NCBI RefSeq assembly: GCF_026020075.1
Contig: NZ_CP102772.1
Span: forward strand, 2,914,001-2,978,000
DNA: 64,000 nucleotides
Direction of reading: 5' to 3'
DNA from: Bosea sp. NBC_00550
Lineage (GTDB): Bacteria > Pseudomonadota > Alphaproteobacteria > Rhizobiales > Beijerinckiaceae
Both the position numbers and the translations under genes were made by a program. Below are positions 37,226 to 45,416 of the stretch, in pieces. A model generated the notes under the pieces. It did not search any database, had not been told where the DNA came from, and saw only the letters and a program-made list of their open reading frames with translations. How positions within the stretch are numbered: position 1 is the first letter of the stretch; the number at the start of each line of letters is the position of its first letter.

Positions 37226-38356
37226 ATGACAGACCTAAAAGTGGTCGGCATCGACCCGCCTGGAAACTATATAAAGATAGAACTTGACGCAAGGGGATGG
37301 TCTCAGCGGGATTTGGCCTTTATACTGGGTCAAACTGAGCAGCAATTGAACCCCCTTCTATCAGGGAAAAGAACAATTACGCCCGACATGGCGAGGTTGC
37401 TTGGAGATGCCTTCGGGGTATCTCCTCAGTTTTTTGCTAATCTGCAAAGCCAATACGACCTCGCGAATGCAAAAGTGCCAGACCCGGCGGTTCGCACCCG
37501 AGCTCGCCTTCAAGGAACATATCCAGTTCGCGATATGATACGCCGCGGGTGGATAAATGCCGCTGATGCGGCGCTTCTTCAGTTGCAGGTGGACCGGTTC
37601 TTCGAAGCAGACAACGACCACGGAACGCAGAAGCAAATTGCCTACGCAGCCAAGAAAACTCACTACAACACAACTAACAGCTATCAAATCGCGTGGGTCT
37701 ATCGCGTACGTCAGCTGTCAAGGCAGATAGTCACTCCGGAATTTTCGGCTGAGAAACTAAGGTCAAAACTTACTCAGATAAGATCTTTGATGATAGACCC
37801 TGAGTCCGTCCGCGATATACCGGAAATTTTGGTAAGCTGCGGAGTGAGATTCGTCATTGTCGAAACTCTTCCAGGCGCAAAAATAGATGGAGTTTGTACT
37901 TGGCTCGATGATAAAACACCCGTCATTGGAATGTCTACTCTTCACGATAGAATCGATAATTTTTGGTTTGTTTTGAGGCACGAGATAGAGCACGTCCTCT
38001 TAGGGCATGGAAAAGATAGCTTTGGGATTGTAGATCATCTTCAGGGTGACGCGCTCTCCGTAGGAGACGATATCGAAGAGATTGAGAGAATAGCAAATAT
38101 AGCGGCAGGAGAATTTTGCGTTCCTAGCAAAAAAATGGACTCGTTTTACGCCAGGAAGCATCCGTATTTTTCGGAAAGGGACGTTGTTGGCTTTGCCGCT
38201 CTGATGGAAGTTCACCCCGCAATTGTAGTCGGGCAGTTACAGAGGCGAATGGATAGGTATGATTATTTACGAAAGTACCAAGTTCCTGTCCGTCGATATG
38301 TGATCGAGCGAGCTGTCACTGATGGCTGGGGTCACGTGGCAAAAGCCGAACTTTAG
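37226..38356 (+). CDS. HigA-type antitoxin fused to ImmA/IrrE metallopeptidase
   Basis: A 376-residue two-domain protein. Residues about 10-70 form an XRE/HigA helix-turn-helix (GWSQRDLAFILGQTEQQLNPLLSGKRTITPDMARLLGDAFGVSPQFF). The C-terminal half is an ImmA/IrrE-type zinc peptidase with H252-E253-x-x-H256 (RHEIEHVLLGHG) and a downstream glutamate-containing helix (RIANIAAGEFCVP). It should bind the operator at 36857 and neutralise the toxin; the peptidase may cut a partner protein. The start abuts the toxin stop (TAG ATG). AT-rich codon use marks it as acquired. Confidence 0.88.
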   Translation: MTDLKVVGIDPPGNYIKIELDARGWSQRDLAFILGQTEQQLNPLLSGKRTITPDMARLLGDAFGVSPQFFANLQSQYDLANAKVPDPAVRTRARLQGTYPVRDMIRRGWINAADAALLQLQVDRFFEADNDHGTQKQIAYAAKKTHYNTTNSYQIAWVYRVRQLSRQIVTPEFSAEKLRSKLTQIRSLMIDPESVRDIPEILVSCGVRFVIVETLPGAKIDGVCTWLDDKTPVIGMSTLHDRIDNFWFVLRHEIEHVLLGHGKDSFGIVDHLQGDALSVGDDIEEIERIANIAAGEFCVPSKKMDSFYARKHPYFSERDVVGFAALMEVHPAIVVGQLQRRMDRYDYLRKYQVPVRRYVIERAVTDGWGHVAKAEL

Positions 38357-38371
38357 GAGGCAATAGATAGA

Positions 38372-38857
38372 ATGGCCACTTTTGCAGAGCAGATGCAGAA
38401 AATATTCGATCGCTATAATGCCGAAGTTGATCCTAATCCGGTATCTCTTGATGAGGTTGCCGCTTGGGCTTTGCAAAATGGCCTGTATCGTCCAGAGCCA
38501 CGCGACGTAGCCAAGCTATGCCGCGATGCACTTGCCGAAAGTCTGCGGCAAGAGAAGCGAGTGGACGAGAAGGGGCGCAAGTACCGCGCAAAACATTCCG
38601 TCAAAACCAATATCGGGGGAAGCCAGTTGAGCCTCTGGGCAGATATCGACAAAGCGCCCCGATTGTTCATGGAAAAATCATTTGCACAGCGCCGAAAATC
38701 AGTTGTCGATGACTGCTTCCAAGTAAAACAAGACGTTGACCACTACAACGATCAACACCCCGACGATACTCCAATTCCGCTTGTTTTAGATTTTACAGAT
38801 GACGTTGCAGAAATTGAAGCCGCTGGCCGCAAAGGACGCGAAGACGACGTTGCCTGA
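38372..38857 (+). CDS. Unknown protein, third gene of the toxin-antitoxin island
   Basis: A 161-residue protein that I do not recognise. The start follows AGGAGG and lies 16 bases after the antitoxin-peptidase gene, so all three genes form one operon. It has a helical N-terminus (MATFAEQMQKIFDRYNAEVD), a basic middle (RQEKRVDEKGRKYRAKHSVK) followed by GGSQLSLWADI, and an acidic end (DFTDDVAEIEAAGRKGREDDVA). It could be a substrate, regulator or chaperone of the peptidase or toxin. No membrane segment or signal peptide. Confidence 0.75.
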   Translation: MATFAEQMQKIFDRYNAEVDPNPVSLDEVAAWALQNGLYRPEPRDVAKLCRDALAESLRQEKRVDEKGRKYRAKHSVKTNIGGSQLSLWADIDKAPRLFMEKSFAQRRKSVVDDCFQVKQDVDHYNDQHPDDTPIPLVLDFTDDVAEIEAAGRKGREDDVA

Positions 38858-38902
38858 GGCGAACACCCGGGTTTCTTATCGGCCTTGACTCCCGCCCCCT
38901 CA

Positions 38903-38964
38903 CCATCCTACCCCCATCGACGGGACACGCCCCCCCAACGGGGCGCGCCCATCTGTAAGGATGG
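38903..38964 (+). ncRNA. Structured serC leader (serC RNA motif-like)
   Basis: CCATCCT (38903-38909) is perfectly complementary to AGGATGG (38958-38964), which contains part of the serC ribosome-binding site. Between them lies a nested hairpin CGCCCC (38928-38933) / GGGGCG (38940-38945). A leader RNA called the serC motif is known upstream of alphaproteobacterial serC-serA operons; I cannot verify the exact match. Confidence 0.5.
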
Positions 38965-38972
38965 AGACATCG

Positions 38973-40151
38973 ATGGCGAACACCGCACCGACCACGCGCC
39001 CGCGCGTGCCTAACTTCTCGTCCGGCCCCTGCGCCAAGCGCCCCGGCTGGACCCTCAAGGGCCTTGCCGACGCTCCGCTCGGCCGCTCGCACCGCGCCAA
39101 GATCGGCAAGGACAAGCTGAAGGCCGCGATCGACCTCACCCGCGAGGTGCTGCAGATCCCCGCGGATTACCGCATCGGCATCGTGCCCGCTTCCGACACC
39201 GGCGCCGTCGAGATGGCGCTGTGGAGCCTGCTCGGCGCCCGCGGCGTCGACATGGTCAGCTGGGAGAGCTTCGGCGCCGGCTGGGTCACCGATGTCGTCA
39301 AGCAGCTCAAGCTTTCCGACGTCCGCACCTTCGACGCCCCCTATGGCGAACTGCCGAACCTGCGGAAGGTCGACACCAAGAACCGCGACGTCGTCTTCAC
39401 CTGGAACGGCACCACCTCCGGCGTGCGCGTCGTCGATGCCGGCTGGATCGCCGATGACCGGGAGGGGCTGACCATCTGCGACGCCACCTCCGCCGCCTTC
39501 GCCGAGCGCCTCGACTGGCAAAAGCTCGATGTCACCACCTTCTCCTGGCAGAAGGTGCTCGGCGGCGAGGCCGCGCATGGCATGATCGTGCTCTCGCCCC
39601 GCGCGGTCGAGCGGCTGTTGACCTACAAGCCGGCCTGGCCGCTGCCGAAGATCTTCCGCATGACCTCTGGCGGCAAGCTGATCGAGGGCATCTTCACGGG
39701 CGAGACGATCAACACGCCCTCCATGCTCGCGGTCGAGGATTATCTCGATGCGCTGAACTGGGCGAAGAAGGTCGGCGGGCTCGACGGGCTGGTGAAGCGC
39801 GCCGACGCCAACGCCCGCGTCATCGCCAAGTTCGTGCGCGAGAACGACTGGATCGACTTCCTCGCCGTGAAGCCGAAGACGCGCTCCAACACCTCGGTCT
39901 GCCTCAAGTTCACCGACCCGGCCGTCACCGCCCTGCCGGCGGACGCGCAGGCGGCCTTCGCCAAGCAGGTCGTCTCGATCATCGAGAAGGCCGGCGCCGG
40001 CTACGACCTCGGCCATTACCGCGACGCCCCTCCCGGCCTGCGCATCTGGTGCGGCGCGACCGTGCAGGCGCGCGACGTCAAGGCGCTGTTGCCCTGGATC
40101 GAATACGCCTTCGCCGAGGCCAAGGCCGGCTTGAGCAAGAAGGCGGCATAA
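38973..40151 (+). CDS. serC: Phosphoserine aminotransferase
   Basis: A 392-residue PLP enzyme that transaminates 3-phosphohydroxypyruvate to O-phosphoserine. It is the alphaproteobacterial type beginning [26 protein letters not shown]; the PLP lysine lies in [15 protein letters not shown]. The start at 38973 is placed six bases after the GGATGGAG ribosome-binding site rather than at an ATG four codons earlier that overlaps that site. serA follows after a 202-base gap with a palindrome. Confidence 0.96.
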   Translation: MANTAPTTRPRVPNFSSGPCAKRPGWTLKGLADAPLGRSHRAKIGKDKLKAAIDLTREVLQIPADYRIGIVPASDTGAVEMALWSLLGARGVDMVSWESFGAGWVTDVVKQLKLSDVRTFDAPYGELPNLRKVDTKNRDVVFTWNGTTSGVRVVDAGWIADDREGLTICDATSAAFAERLDWQKLDVTTFSWQKVLGGEAAHGMIVLSPRAVERLLTYKPAWPLPKIFRMTSGGKLIEGIFTGETINTPSMLAVEDYLDALNWAKKVGGLDGLVKRADANARVIAKFVRENDWIDFLAVKPKTRSNTSVCLKFTDPAVTALPADAQAAFAKQVVSIIEKAGAGYDLGHYRDAPPGLRIWCGATVQARDVKALLPWIEYAFAEAKAGLSKKAA

Positions 40152-40177
40152 GGCGCTGCCCGTTGTGACGCACTCAC

Positions 40178-40283
40178 CGTCATCCCGGGCAAGCGAAGCG
40201 CAGACCCGGGATCCATCGTAGAGCGAGCCGCCCTTCGATGGCTTCCGGAGCGGCGCCGCTTCGCGGCTTGTCCGGAATGACGG
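40178..40283. repeat. REP-like palindrome, serC-serA gap
   Basis: ACCGTCATCCCGGG...GACCCGGGATCCATCG at the left and CGATGGCTTCCGGA...TCCGGAATGACGG at the right; outer CCGTCAT and ATGACGG are inverted. Confidence 0.75.
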
Positions 40284-40353
40284 GGTGTTTCCCCGTCCCC
40301 TGAATTTCACGCGAGCCCGTGCGCCTCAGCGCCGCGCCGCCGGAGCCATCCTC

Positions 40354-41943
40354 ATGACAGCCCCCAAAGTCCTGATTTCCGACGCCCTCTCGCCCGCCGC
40401 CGTGCAGATCTTCAAGGATCGCGGCATCGACGTGACCTTCGATCCCGGCCTCGGCAAGGACAAGGACAAGCTCGCCGCGATCATCGGCGACTATGACGGC
40501 CTCGCCATCCGCTCGGCCACCAAGGCGACCGCCAAGCTGCTCGAGCAGGCGACGAAGCTGAAGGTGATCGGCCGTGCCGGCATCGGCGTCGACAATGTCG
40601 AGATCCCCGCCGCCACCGCGCGCGGCATCATCGTGATGAACACGCCCTTCGGCAATTCGATCACCACCGCCGAGCACGCCATCGCGATGATGTTCGCGCT
40701 CGCACGCCAGATCCCCTCGGCGGATATCTCGACCCAGGCCGGGAAGTGGGAGAAGAACCGCTTCATGGGCGTCGAGATCACGGCGAAGACGCTGGGCCTG
40801 ATCGGCGCCGGCAATATCGGCTCGATCGTCGCCGAGCGCGCCATCGGCCTGAAGATGCGCGTCATCGCCTATGACCCCTATCTCTCGCCGGAGCGGGCCG
40901 TGCAGCTGGGCGTCGAGAAGGTCGAGCTCGAGGACCTGCTGAAGCGCGCCGACTTCATCACCCTGCACGTCCCGATGACCGAGAAGACGAAGAACATCCT
41001 CTCGGCCGAGAACCTCGCCAAGACCAAGAAGGGCGTGCGCATCATCAACTGCGCCCGCGGCGGCCTCGTCGACGAGCAGGCCCTTGCCGACCTCATCAAG
41101 TCCGGCCATGTCGCGGGCGCGGCCTTCGACGTGTTCTCGCAGGAGCCGGCGGAGCAGAACCCGCTCTTCGGCCTCGACAACGTCGTCTGCACGCCGCATC
41201 TCGGCGCGAGCACCAACGAGGCGCAGGAGAACGTCGCGCTGCAGGTCGCCGAGCAGATGAGCGACTACCTGCTGAAGGGCGCCATCACCAACGCGGTCAA
41301 CTTCCCCTCGATCTCGGCCGAGGAAGCCCCGCGCATCAAGCCGTTCGTGGCGCTGGCGGAAAAGCTCGGCTCCTTCCTCGGCCAGCTCACCGAAGCCGCG
41401 GTCAAGGGCATCCGCATCGAGTATGAGGGCGCCGTCGCGGACCTCAACCTCAAGGCGATCTCGGCCGCCGCGATCACCGGCGTGCTCAGGCCCTTCCTGC
41501 CCGAGATCAACATGGTCAACGCCGCGATGATCGCCAAGGAAAAGGGCATCGTCGTCGAGGAGCTGACCCGCGAGGTCGCCGGCAATCTCGAAAGCGTCAT
41601 TCGCATCGTCGTCGAGGCCGAGGACATGCCGCGCCACGCCTCGGGCACGGTGTTCCAGGACGGCAAGCCGCGCATCGTCGAGATCCGCGACATCCAGGTC
41701 GATGCCGAGTTCGCGCCGCACATGCTCTATGTCCGCAACGCCGACAAGCCCGGCTTCATCGGCCAGTTCGGCTCGCTGCTCGGCGGCGCAGGCGTCAATG
41801 TCGCGACCTTCTCGCTCGGCCGCGACAAGCCGGGCGGCGACGCGATCTGCTATGTCGCCGTCGACGAGCCGATCTCGGACGAGCTGCTCGCGAAGATCCA
41901 CGAGATCCCGATGGTCAAGCGCGCGCGTCGACTCAGGTTCTGA
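40354..41943 (+). CDS. serA: D-3-phosphoglycerate dehydrogenase
   Basis: A 529-residue long-form PGDH that oxidises 3-phosphoglycerate in the first step of serine synthesis. The start at 40354 (MTAPKVLISDALS) fits the family. The Rossmann loop is GLIGAGNIGSIVAERA, and catalytic Arg/Glu/His lie in NCARGGLVDE, DVFSQEPAEQNP and CTPHLGAST. The C-terminus holds an intervening domain and an ACT domain (HMLYVRNADKPGFIGQFGSLLGGAGVNVATFSLGRD), the likely site of serine feedback. Confidence 0.97.
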   Translation: MTAPKVLISDALSPAAVQIFKDRGIDVTFDPGLGKDKDKLAAIIGDYDGLAIRSATKATAKLLEQATKLKVIGRAGIGVDNVEIPAATARGIIVMNTPFGNSITTAEHAIAMMFALARQIPSADISTQAGKWEKNRFMGVEITAKTLGLIGAGNIGSIVAERAIGLKMRVIAYDPYLSPERAVQLGVEKVELEDLLKRADFITLHVPMTEKTKNILSAENLAKTKKGVRIINCARGGLVDEQALADLIKSGHVAGAAFDVFSQEPAEQNPLFGLDNVVCTPHLGASTNEAQENVALQVAEQMSDYLLKGAITNAVNFPSISAEEAPRIKPFVALAEKLGSFLGQLTEAAVKGIRIEYEGAVADLNLKAISAAAITGVLRPFLPEINMVNAAMIAKEKGIVVEELTREVAGNLESVIRIVVEAEDMPRHASGTVFQDGKPRIVEIRDIQVDAEFAPHMLYVRNADKPGFIGQFGSLLGGAGVNVATFSLGRDKPGGDAICYVAVDEPISDELLAKIHEIPMVKRARRLRF

Positions 41944-41945
41944 TC

Positions 41946-42194
41946 GTGCTCAATCCGCTGAAGGCTCTCGTCGCCGCGCCTGCCGGGGCAGCGGAGCCGA
42001 TCCGCTTCGAGGTCCGCCGCGACGAGGCGGCGGGCCTCTGGTACGCCATGGACACCGGCGAGCTCGGCATCGTCACCGAGGCCGAGTCGCTCGACGCCCT
42101 ACGCGAGCGGCTGAAGCAGCTCCTGCCGGAATGCTTCGGCATCGAGAACTGCCCGGTCGAGCTCGCTCTCTGCGACGACGCGCCGGACGCCTAG
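41946..42194 (+). CDS. DUF1902/HicB-like small protein
   Basis: An 82-residue protein beginning at a GTG two bases after the serA stop, suggesting translational coupling. The core (IRFEVRRDEAAGLWYAMDTGELGIVTEAESLDALRERLKQLLPE) fits the DUF1902 pattern, a relative of the HicB fold. No HicA-like toxin gene is adjacent, so it is probably not an active toxin-antitoxin pair. Function unknown. It ends two bases before the convergent oxidoreductase gene. Confidence 0.65.
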   Translation: MLNPLKALVAAPAGAAEPIRFEVRRDEAAGLWYAMDTGELGIVTEAESLDALRERLKQLLPECFGIENCPVELALCDDAPDA

Positions 42195-42196
42195 GC

Positions 42197-43189
42197 TCAG
42201 ACCGTCACCACGATCTTCCCGAACTGGTCGTTCGACTCGAGATAGCGATGCGCCGCGACGATCTCGTCGAGCGGGAAGCTGCGCGCGATCACCGGCTTGA
42301 ACGCCCCCTCCGCCACGCCGGCGAGGATGAAGGCCTTCGCCGCGGCGAGCTTCGCCGGGTCGCGCGTGATCTCGTGGACGAGATAGCCGCGCAAGGTCAG
42401 GCTCTTGCCCAGCACGGCCGGCAGCGGGAACGGCGTCGGCAGAGGGCTCAAGCCGCCATATTCGACAAGGATGCCGCCCGGCGCCATCGCCGCCGTCAGG
42501 GGCTCGAAGATCGGCCCGCCGACGGCATCGAGGACGACGCGGAGACCAGAACCACCACCCGCCGCAGCCTCCAGCCGTTCCGCCAGCCCCTCGCCCTCCG
42601 ATAGCACCACCGCCGCCGCTCCATGGGCCATCAGCGCCTCGCGCTTGGCCTCGGAGCGCGTCACGGCAACAGGCCGTGCGCCGATGCGGTTGGCGATCTG
42701 GATCGCGGCGAGGCCGACGCTGCTTGACGCCGCCGTGATCGCCACGGTCTCGCCGGTCTTCAGACCTGCCAGATCGACCAGCGCGCCATAGGCGGTGAGG
42801 AAGGCCATCCACAGCGCCGCAGCGCCCTCCCAGTCGAGCTCGGGCGGATGCTTCACCACCAGTTCGGCCGGCACGCGGATCAGCTCGCCATGGACGGGCC
42901 AGCGCAGCATCGAACGCGGCGGGACGAGGCTGACGGCATCGCCCGGATTCAATCCCTCGACGCCGTCTCCGATGCTTTCGACGACCCCGGCCGCTTCCAG
43001 CCCGAGCCCCGAGGGCAGCGCCGCCGCCTCGATATAGCTGCCACGCCGGAGCAGCGCCTCCGCCCGGTTGAGGCCGAGCGCCTTCGCCAGGATGCGAACC
43101 TCGCCCGGCCCCGGCGGCAGCACCTCGACCTCCTCGATCCGCAGCACCTCCGGCCCGCCCAGCTCCGAGAAACGAACAACCTTTGCCAT
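42197..43189 (-). CDS. Zinc-type alcohol dehydrogenase / quinone oxidoreductase family protein
   Basis: A 330-residue medium-chain dehydrogenase of the quinone oxidoreductase type. The start at 43189 (MAKVVRFSELGGPEVLRIEEVEVLPPGPGEV) is the family opening. It has LGLEAAGVVESIGDGVEGLNPGDAV and the NADPH-site GETVAITAASSSVGLAAIQIANRIGA. It lacks the structural zinc cysteine cluster, pointing to NADPH-dependent quinone or enone reduction. It is divergent from a LysR gene, with a palindromic operator just upstream of its start. Confidence 0.92.
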   Translation of the reverse strand: MAKVVRFSELGGPEVLRIEEVEVLPPGPGEVRILAKALGLNRAEALLRRGSYIEAAALPSGLGLEAAGVVESIGDGVEGLNPGDAVSLVPPRSMLRWPVHGELIRVPAELVVKHPPELDWEGAAALWMAFLTAYGALVDLAGLKTGETVAITAASSSVGLAAIQIANRIGARPVAVTRSEAKREALMAHGAAAVVLSEGEGLAERLEAAAGGGSGLRVVLDAVGGPIFEPLTAAMAPGGILVEYGGLSPLPTPFPLPAVLGKSLTLRGYLVHEITRDPAKLAAAKAFILAGVAEGAFKPVIARSFPLDEIVAAHRYLESNDQFGKIVVTV

Positions 43190-43191
43190 GA

Positions 43192-43218
43192 CTTCATTCC
43201 AAACGATTTCGAATGAAG
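43192..43218. promoter_or_regulatory. Palindromic operator between oxidoreductase and LysR genes
   Basis: Perfect 8-base arms CTTCATTC (43192-43199) and GAATGAAG (43211-43218) around an 11-base spacer, two bases from the oxidoreductase start. The arm spacing fits a LysR-type site controlling the divergent pair. Confidence 0.6.
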
Positions 43219-43290
43219 CGATTGTCTGCGCCACCAGCCCAACGATAAAGTCGCGTGTGCTTTGCAGATCAGAAACCATTGGTTCCGAAA

Positions 43291-44190
43291 ATGGATCGCC
43301 TCACCAGTATGGAAGTCTTCGTCCGGGCGGTCGATCTCGGCTCGTTTGCGGCGGCTGCCGAAACGCTCGATCTCTCCGCGCCGATGGTCGGCAAGCATGT
43401 CCGCTTCCTGGAGGAGCGGCTGGGTGCGCGGCTTCTGAACCGGACGACGCGCCGTCAGAGCCTGACGGATGTCGGCCGCGCCTATTACGACCGCTGCCGC
43501 ACCATCCTGGCCGAGACCACGGCGGCCGAGGCGCTCGCCGGCGACCATCTCGGCGAGCCGAGCGGGCGGTTGCGCGTGACGATGCCGGCGCATTTCGGCC
43601 GGCGTTGCGTCGCGCCGGTGCTGTTCGGGCTGGCTCAGCGCTATCCGCGCCTCGAACTGGAACTCTCCTTCGGCGACCCGATCGCCGATCTGGTGCAGCA
43701 GGGCTATGATCTCGCCATCCGCACCGGCACGCTGGAGGATCGCTCCGGTATCGTCGCCAGGCGCATCGCCCGCCAGCCGATGCTGCTCTGCGCCGCCCCG
43801 GCCTATCTCGAACGTCACGGCACGCCTACGGGACTGGACGATCTCGCGCAGCATCAGGCCATTCTCTATGGCCGTGCCGGCTGGGTCCGGCCCTGGCAGT
43901 TTCCGCAGGCCGGCCTGCCGCCGCTGGAGATCGCGCCATCCGGGCGGCTGCGCTTCGACGATCTCGACGCGATGGCCGATGCCGCCGTCGCCGGGCTGGG
44001 GCTGTCATGGCTGCCGGCCTGGCTGATCCGCGACCGCTTGCGCTCGGGCGAATTGGCCGTCGTCCTGCCCGACCAGCCGCCCTTCCTCTATGACGGCTAT
44101 GCGCTCTGGCCGCAAAGCCCGCTGCTGCCGCTCAAGGTCCGCGTCGCCGTCGACGAGCTGGCGAAGGCCCTGCCGCCGCTGATGGCGTGA
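43291..44190 (+). CDS. LysR family transcriptional regulator
   Basis: A 299-residue LysR regulator starting MDRLTSMEVFVRAVDLGSFAAAAETLDLSAPMVGKHVRFLEERLG, of the group that often controls an adjacent quinone oxidoreductase. The effector domain includes LRVTMPAHFGRRCVAPVLFGLAQRYPRLELELSFGD. The start at 43291 is chosen from the domain boundary. It is divergent from the oxidoreductase gene. Confidence 0.92.
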   Translation: MDRLTSMEVFVRAVDLGSFAAAAETLDLSAPMVGKHVRFLEERLGARLLNRTTRRQSLTDVGRAYYDRCRTILAETTAAEALAGDHLGEPSGRLRVTMPAHFGRRCVAPVLFGLAQRYPRLELELSFGDPIADLVQQGYDLAIRTGTLEDRSGIVARRIARQPMLLCAAPAYLERHGTPTGLDDLAQHQAILYGRAGWVRPWQFPQAGLPPLEIAPSGRLRFDDLDAMADAAVAGLGLSWLPAWLIRDRLRSGELAVVLPDQPPFLYDGYALWPQSPLLPLKVRVAVDELAKALPPLMA

Positions 44191-44275
44191 GCCTGCCCGG
44201 TGTCGCCGGGCTGCTGCCGCAACCATGCCGCAATGTCCCCTCCCTTGTGTTGGGCGCCATCACAGAGGATCGCCC

Positions 44276-45277
44276 ATGCCTGCCCGCCTTCGCCTTGCCG
44301 CCACGGCCCTCGCCTGCCTCGTCGCCCTGCCTGCCCTCGCCGATTGGGACCGGGCCAGGCTCGACAAGGAGATCGTCACGATCGAACAGCAGTCGAAGGG
44401 CCGGCTCGGCGTCGCCCTCATCGACCTCAAGGACCGCAAGCAGTGGTCGCATCGCGGCGCCGAGACCTTCCCGATGCAGAGCGTGTTCAAGCTGCCGCTC
44501 GCCGTCGCCGTGCTGCAGCAAGTGGAGGCCGGCAAGTTCAAGTTCGACCAGCCGATCACCGTCACGCGCAAGGATTTCTCGCTGTTCCGCAGCCCGCTGG
44601 TCAAAGCCTTCAAGGGCGAGCGCAACGACTACCCGCTCAGCGAGCTGATCCGCCTCGCCGCCGGCGAGAGCGACAACACTGCCGCCGACCTGCTGATGCG
44701 GGAGATCGGCGGGCCGCAGGTGGTGACGAAGATGCTGCGCGACGGCGGCATCACCGGCATCTCGGTCGACCGCTACGAGCGCCAGTTCCAGCCGGAGATC
44801 TATGGGCTGCGCGGCTTCGCCTGGGGCGAGACGGTCGATGAGCAGCGCTTCCGCGCCGAGCTGAAGGCAATGAACCCCCAGCCGCGCACCGCCGCGCTCT
44901 CGGCCGCCTTGAAGGACAAGCGCGACGCCGCGACGCCCGAGGCGAGCGCCCTCTTCCTCGAGGCCTTTGCCAAGGGCAACTGGCTGCGCCAGCCGGCCCA
45001 TGCCGCCTTCCTCGAGAAGGTGATCTCCGAGAGCAAGATCGGCGCCGACCGGATCAAGGCCGGCCTGCCTGCGGGCTCGCGCCTCGCCCATCGCACGGGT
45101 CTCGGCCTGACGGTCGACGGCATCAACCACGCCACCAACGACATCGGCATCGCGACGCTGCCGGACGGCCGGCGCTTCGCCATCGTGGTCTACCTCGCCG
45201 GCTCGCGCGCTGATGCCAAGGAGCGGGAAGCGGCTCTGGCGGACGTGGCGCGGCTCGCGGTTTCGGCGCTGCGCTGA
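44276..45277 (+). CDS. Class A beta-lactamase family protein
   Basis: A 333-residue serine hydrolase with a Sec signal peptide (ARLRLAATALACLVALPALA). Active-site motifs are S69-x-x-K72 in MQSVFKLPLA, S132-D-N in GESDNTAAD, a probable general-base E168 in DRYERQFQ, and R273-T-G instead of the usual KTG. The usual omega-loop asparagine position appears to be glutamine. The overall fold and motifs suit a chromosomal periplasmic beta-lactamase; the spectrum cannot be read from sequence. It stands alone, without an ampR-like regulator. Confidence 0.9.
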   Translation: MPARLRLAATALACLVALPALADWDRARLDKEIVTIEQQSKGRLGVALIDLKDRKQWSHRGAETFPMQSVFKLPLAVAVLQQVEAGKFKFDQPITVTRKDFSLFRSPLVKAFKGERNDYPLSELIRLAAGESDNTAADLLMREIGGPQVVTKMLRDGGITGISVDRYERQFQPEIYGLRGFAWGETVDEQRFRAELKAMNPQPRTAALSAALKDKRDAATPEASALFLEAFAKGNWLRQPAHAAFLEKVISESKIGADRIKAGLPAGSRLAHRTGLGLTVDGINHATNDIGIATLPDGRRFAIVVYLAGSRADAKEREAALADVARLAVSALR

Positions 45278-45298
45278 CAAGGGCAGCGCATACCCTGA

Positions 45299-45393
45299 CG
45301 TCATGCTCGGGCTTGACCCGAGCATCTCGGAAACCAGTGCCTTCTCGTCCTGAGATTCTCGGGTCTTCGCTCCGATTCGCCCGAGAATGTCGG
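45299..45393. repeat. REP-like double palindrome downstream of the beta-lactamase gene
   Basis: CGTCATGCTCGGG...CCCGAGCATCTC followed by GAGATTCTCGGG...CCCGAGAATGTCGG. It lies between convergent genes. Confidence 0.75.
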
Positions 45394-45416
45394 CAGTTGT
45401 CGACGAAAGAACTTCC

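Noticed and set aside
41946-42194. HicAB toxin-antitoxin pair after serA
   Set aside because: Only a HicB-like/DUF1902 protein is present; no HicA-like gene lies beside it.
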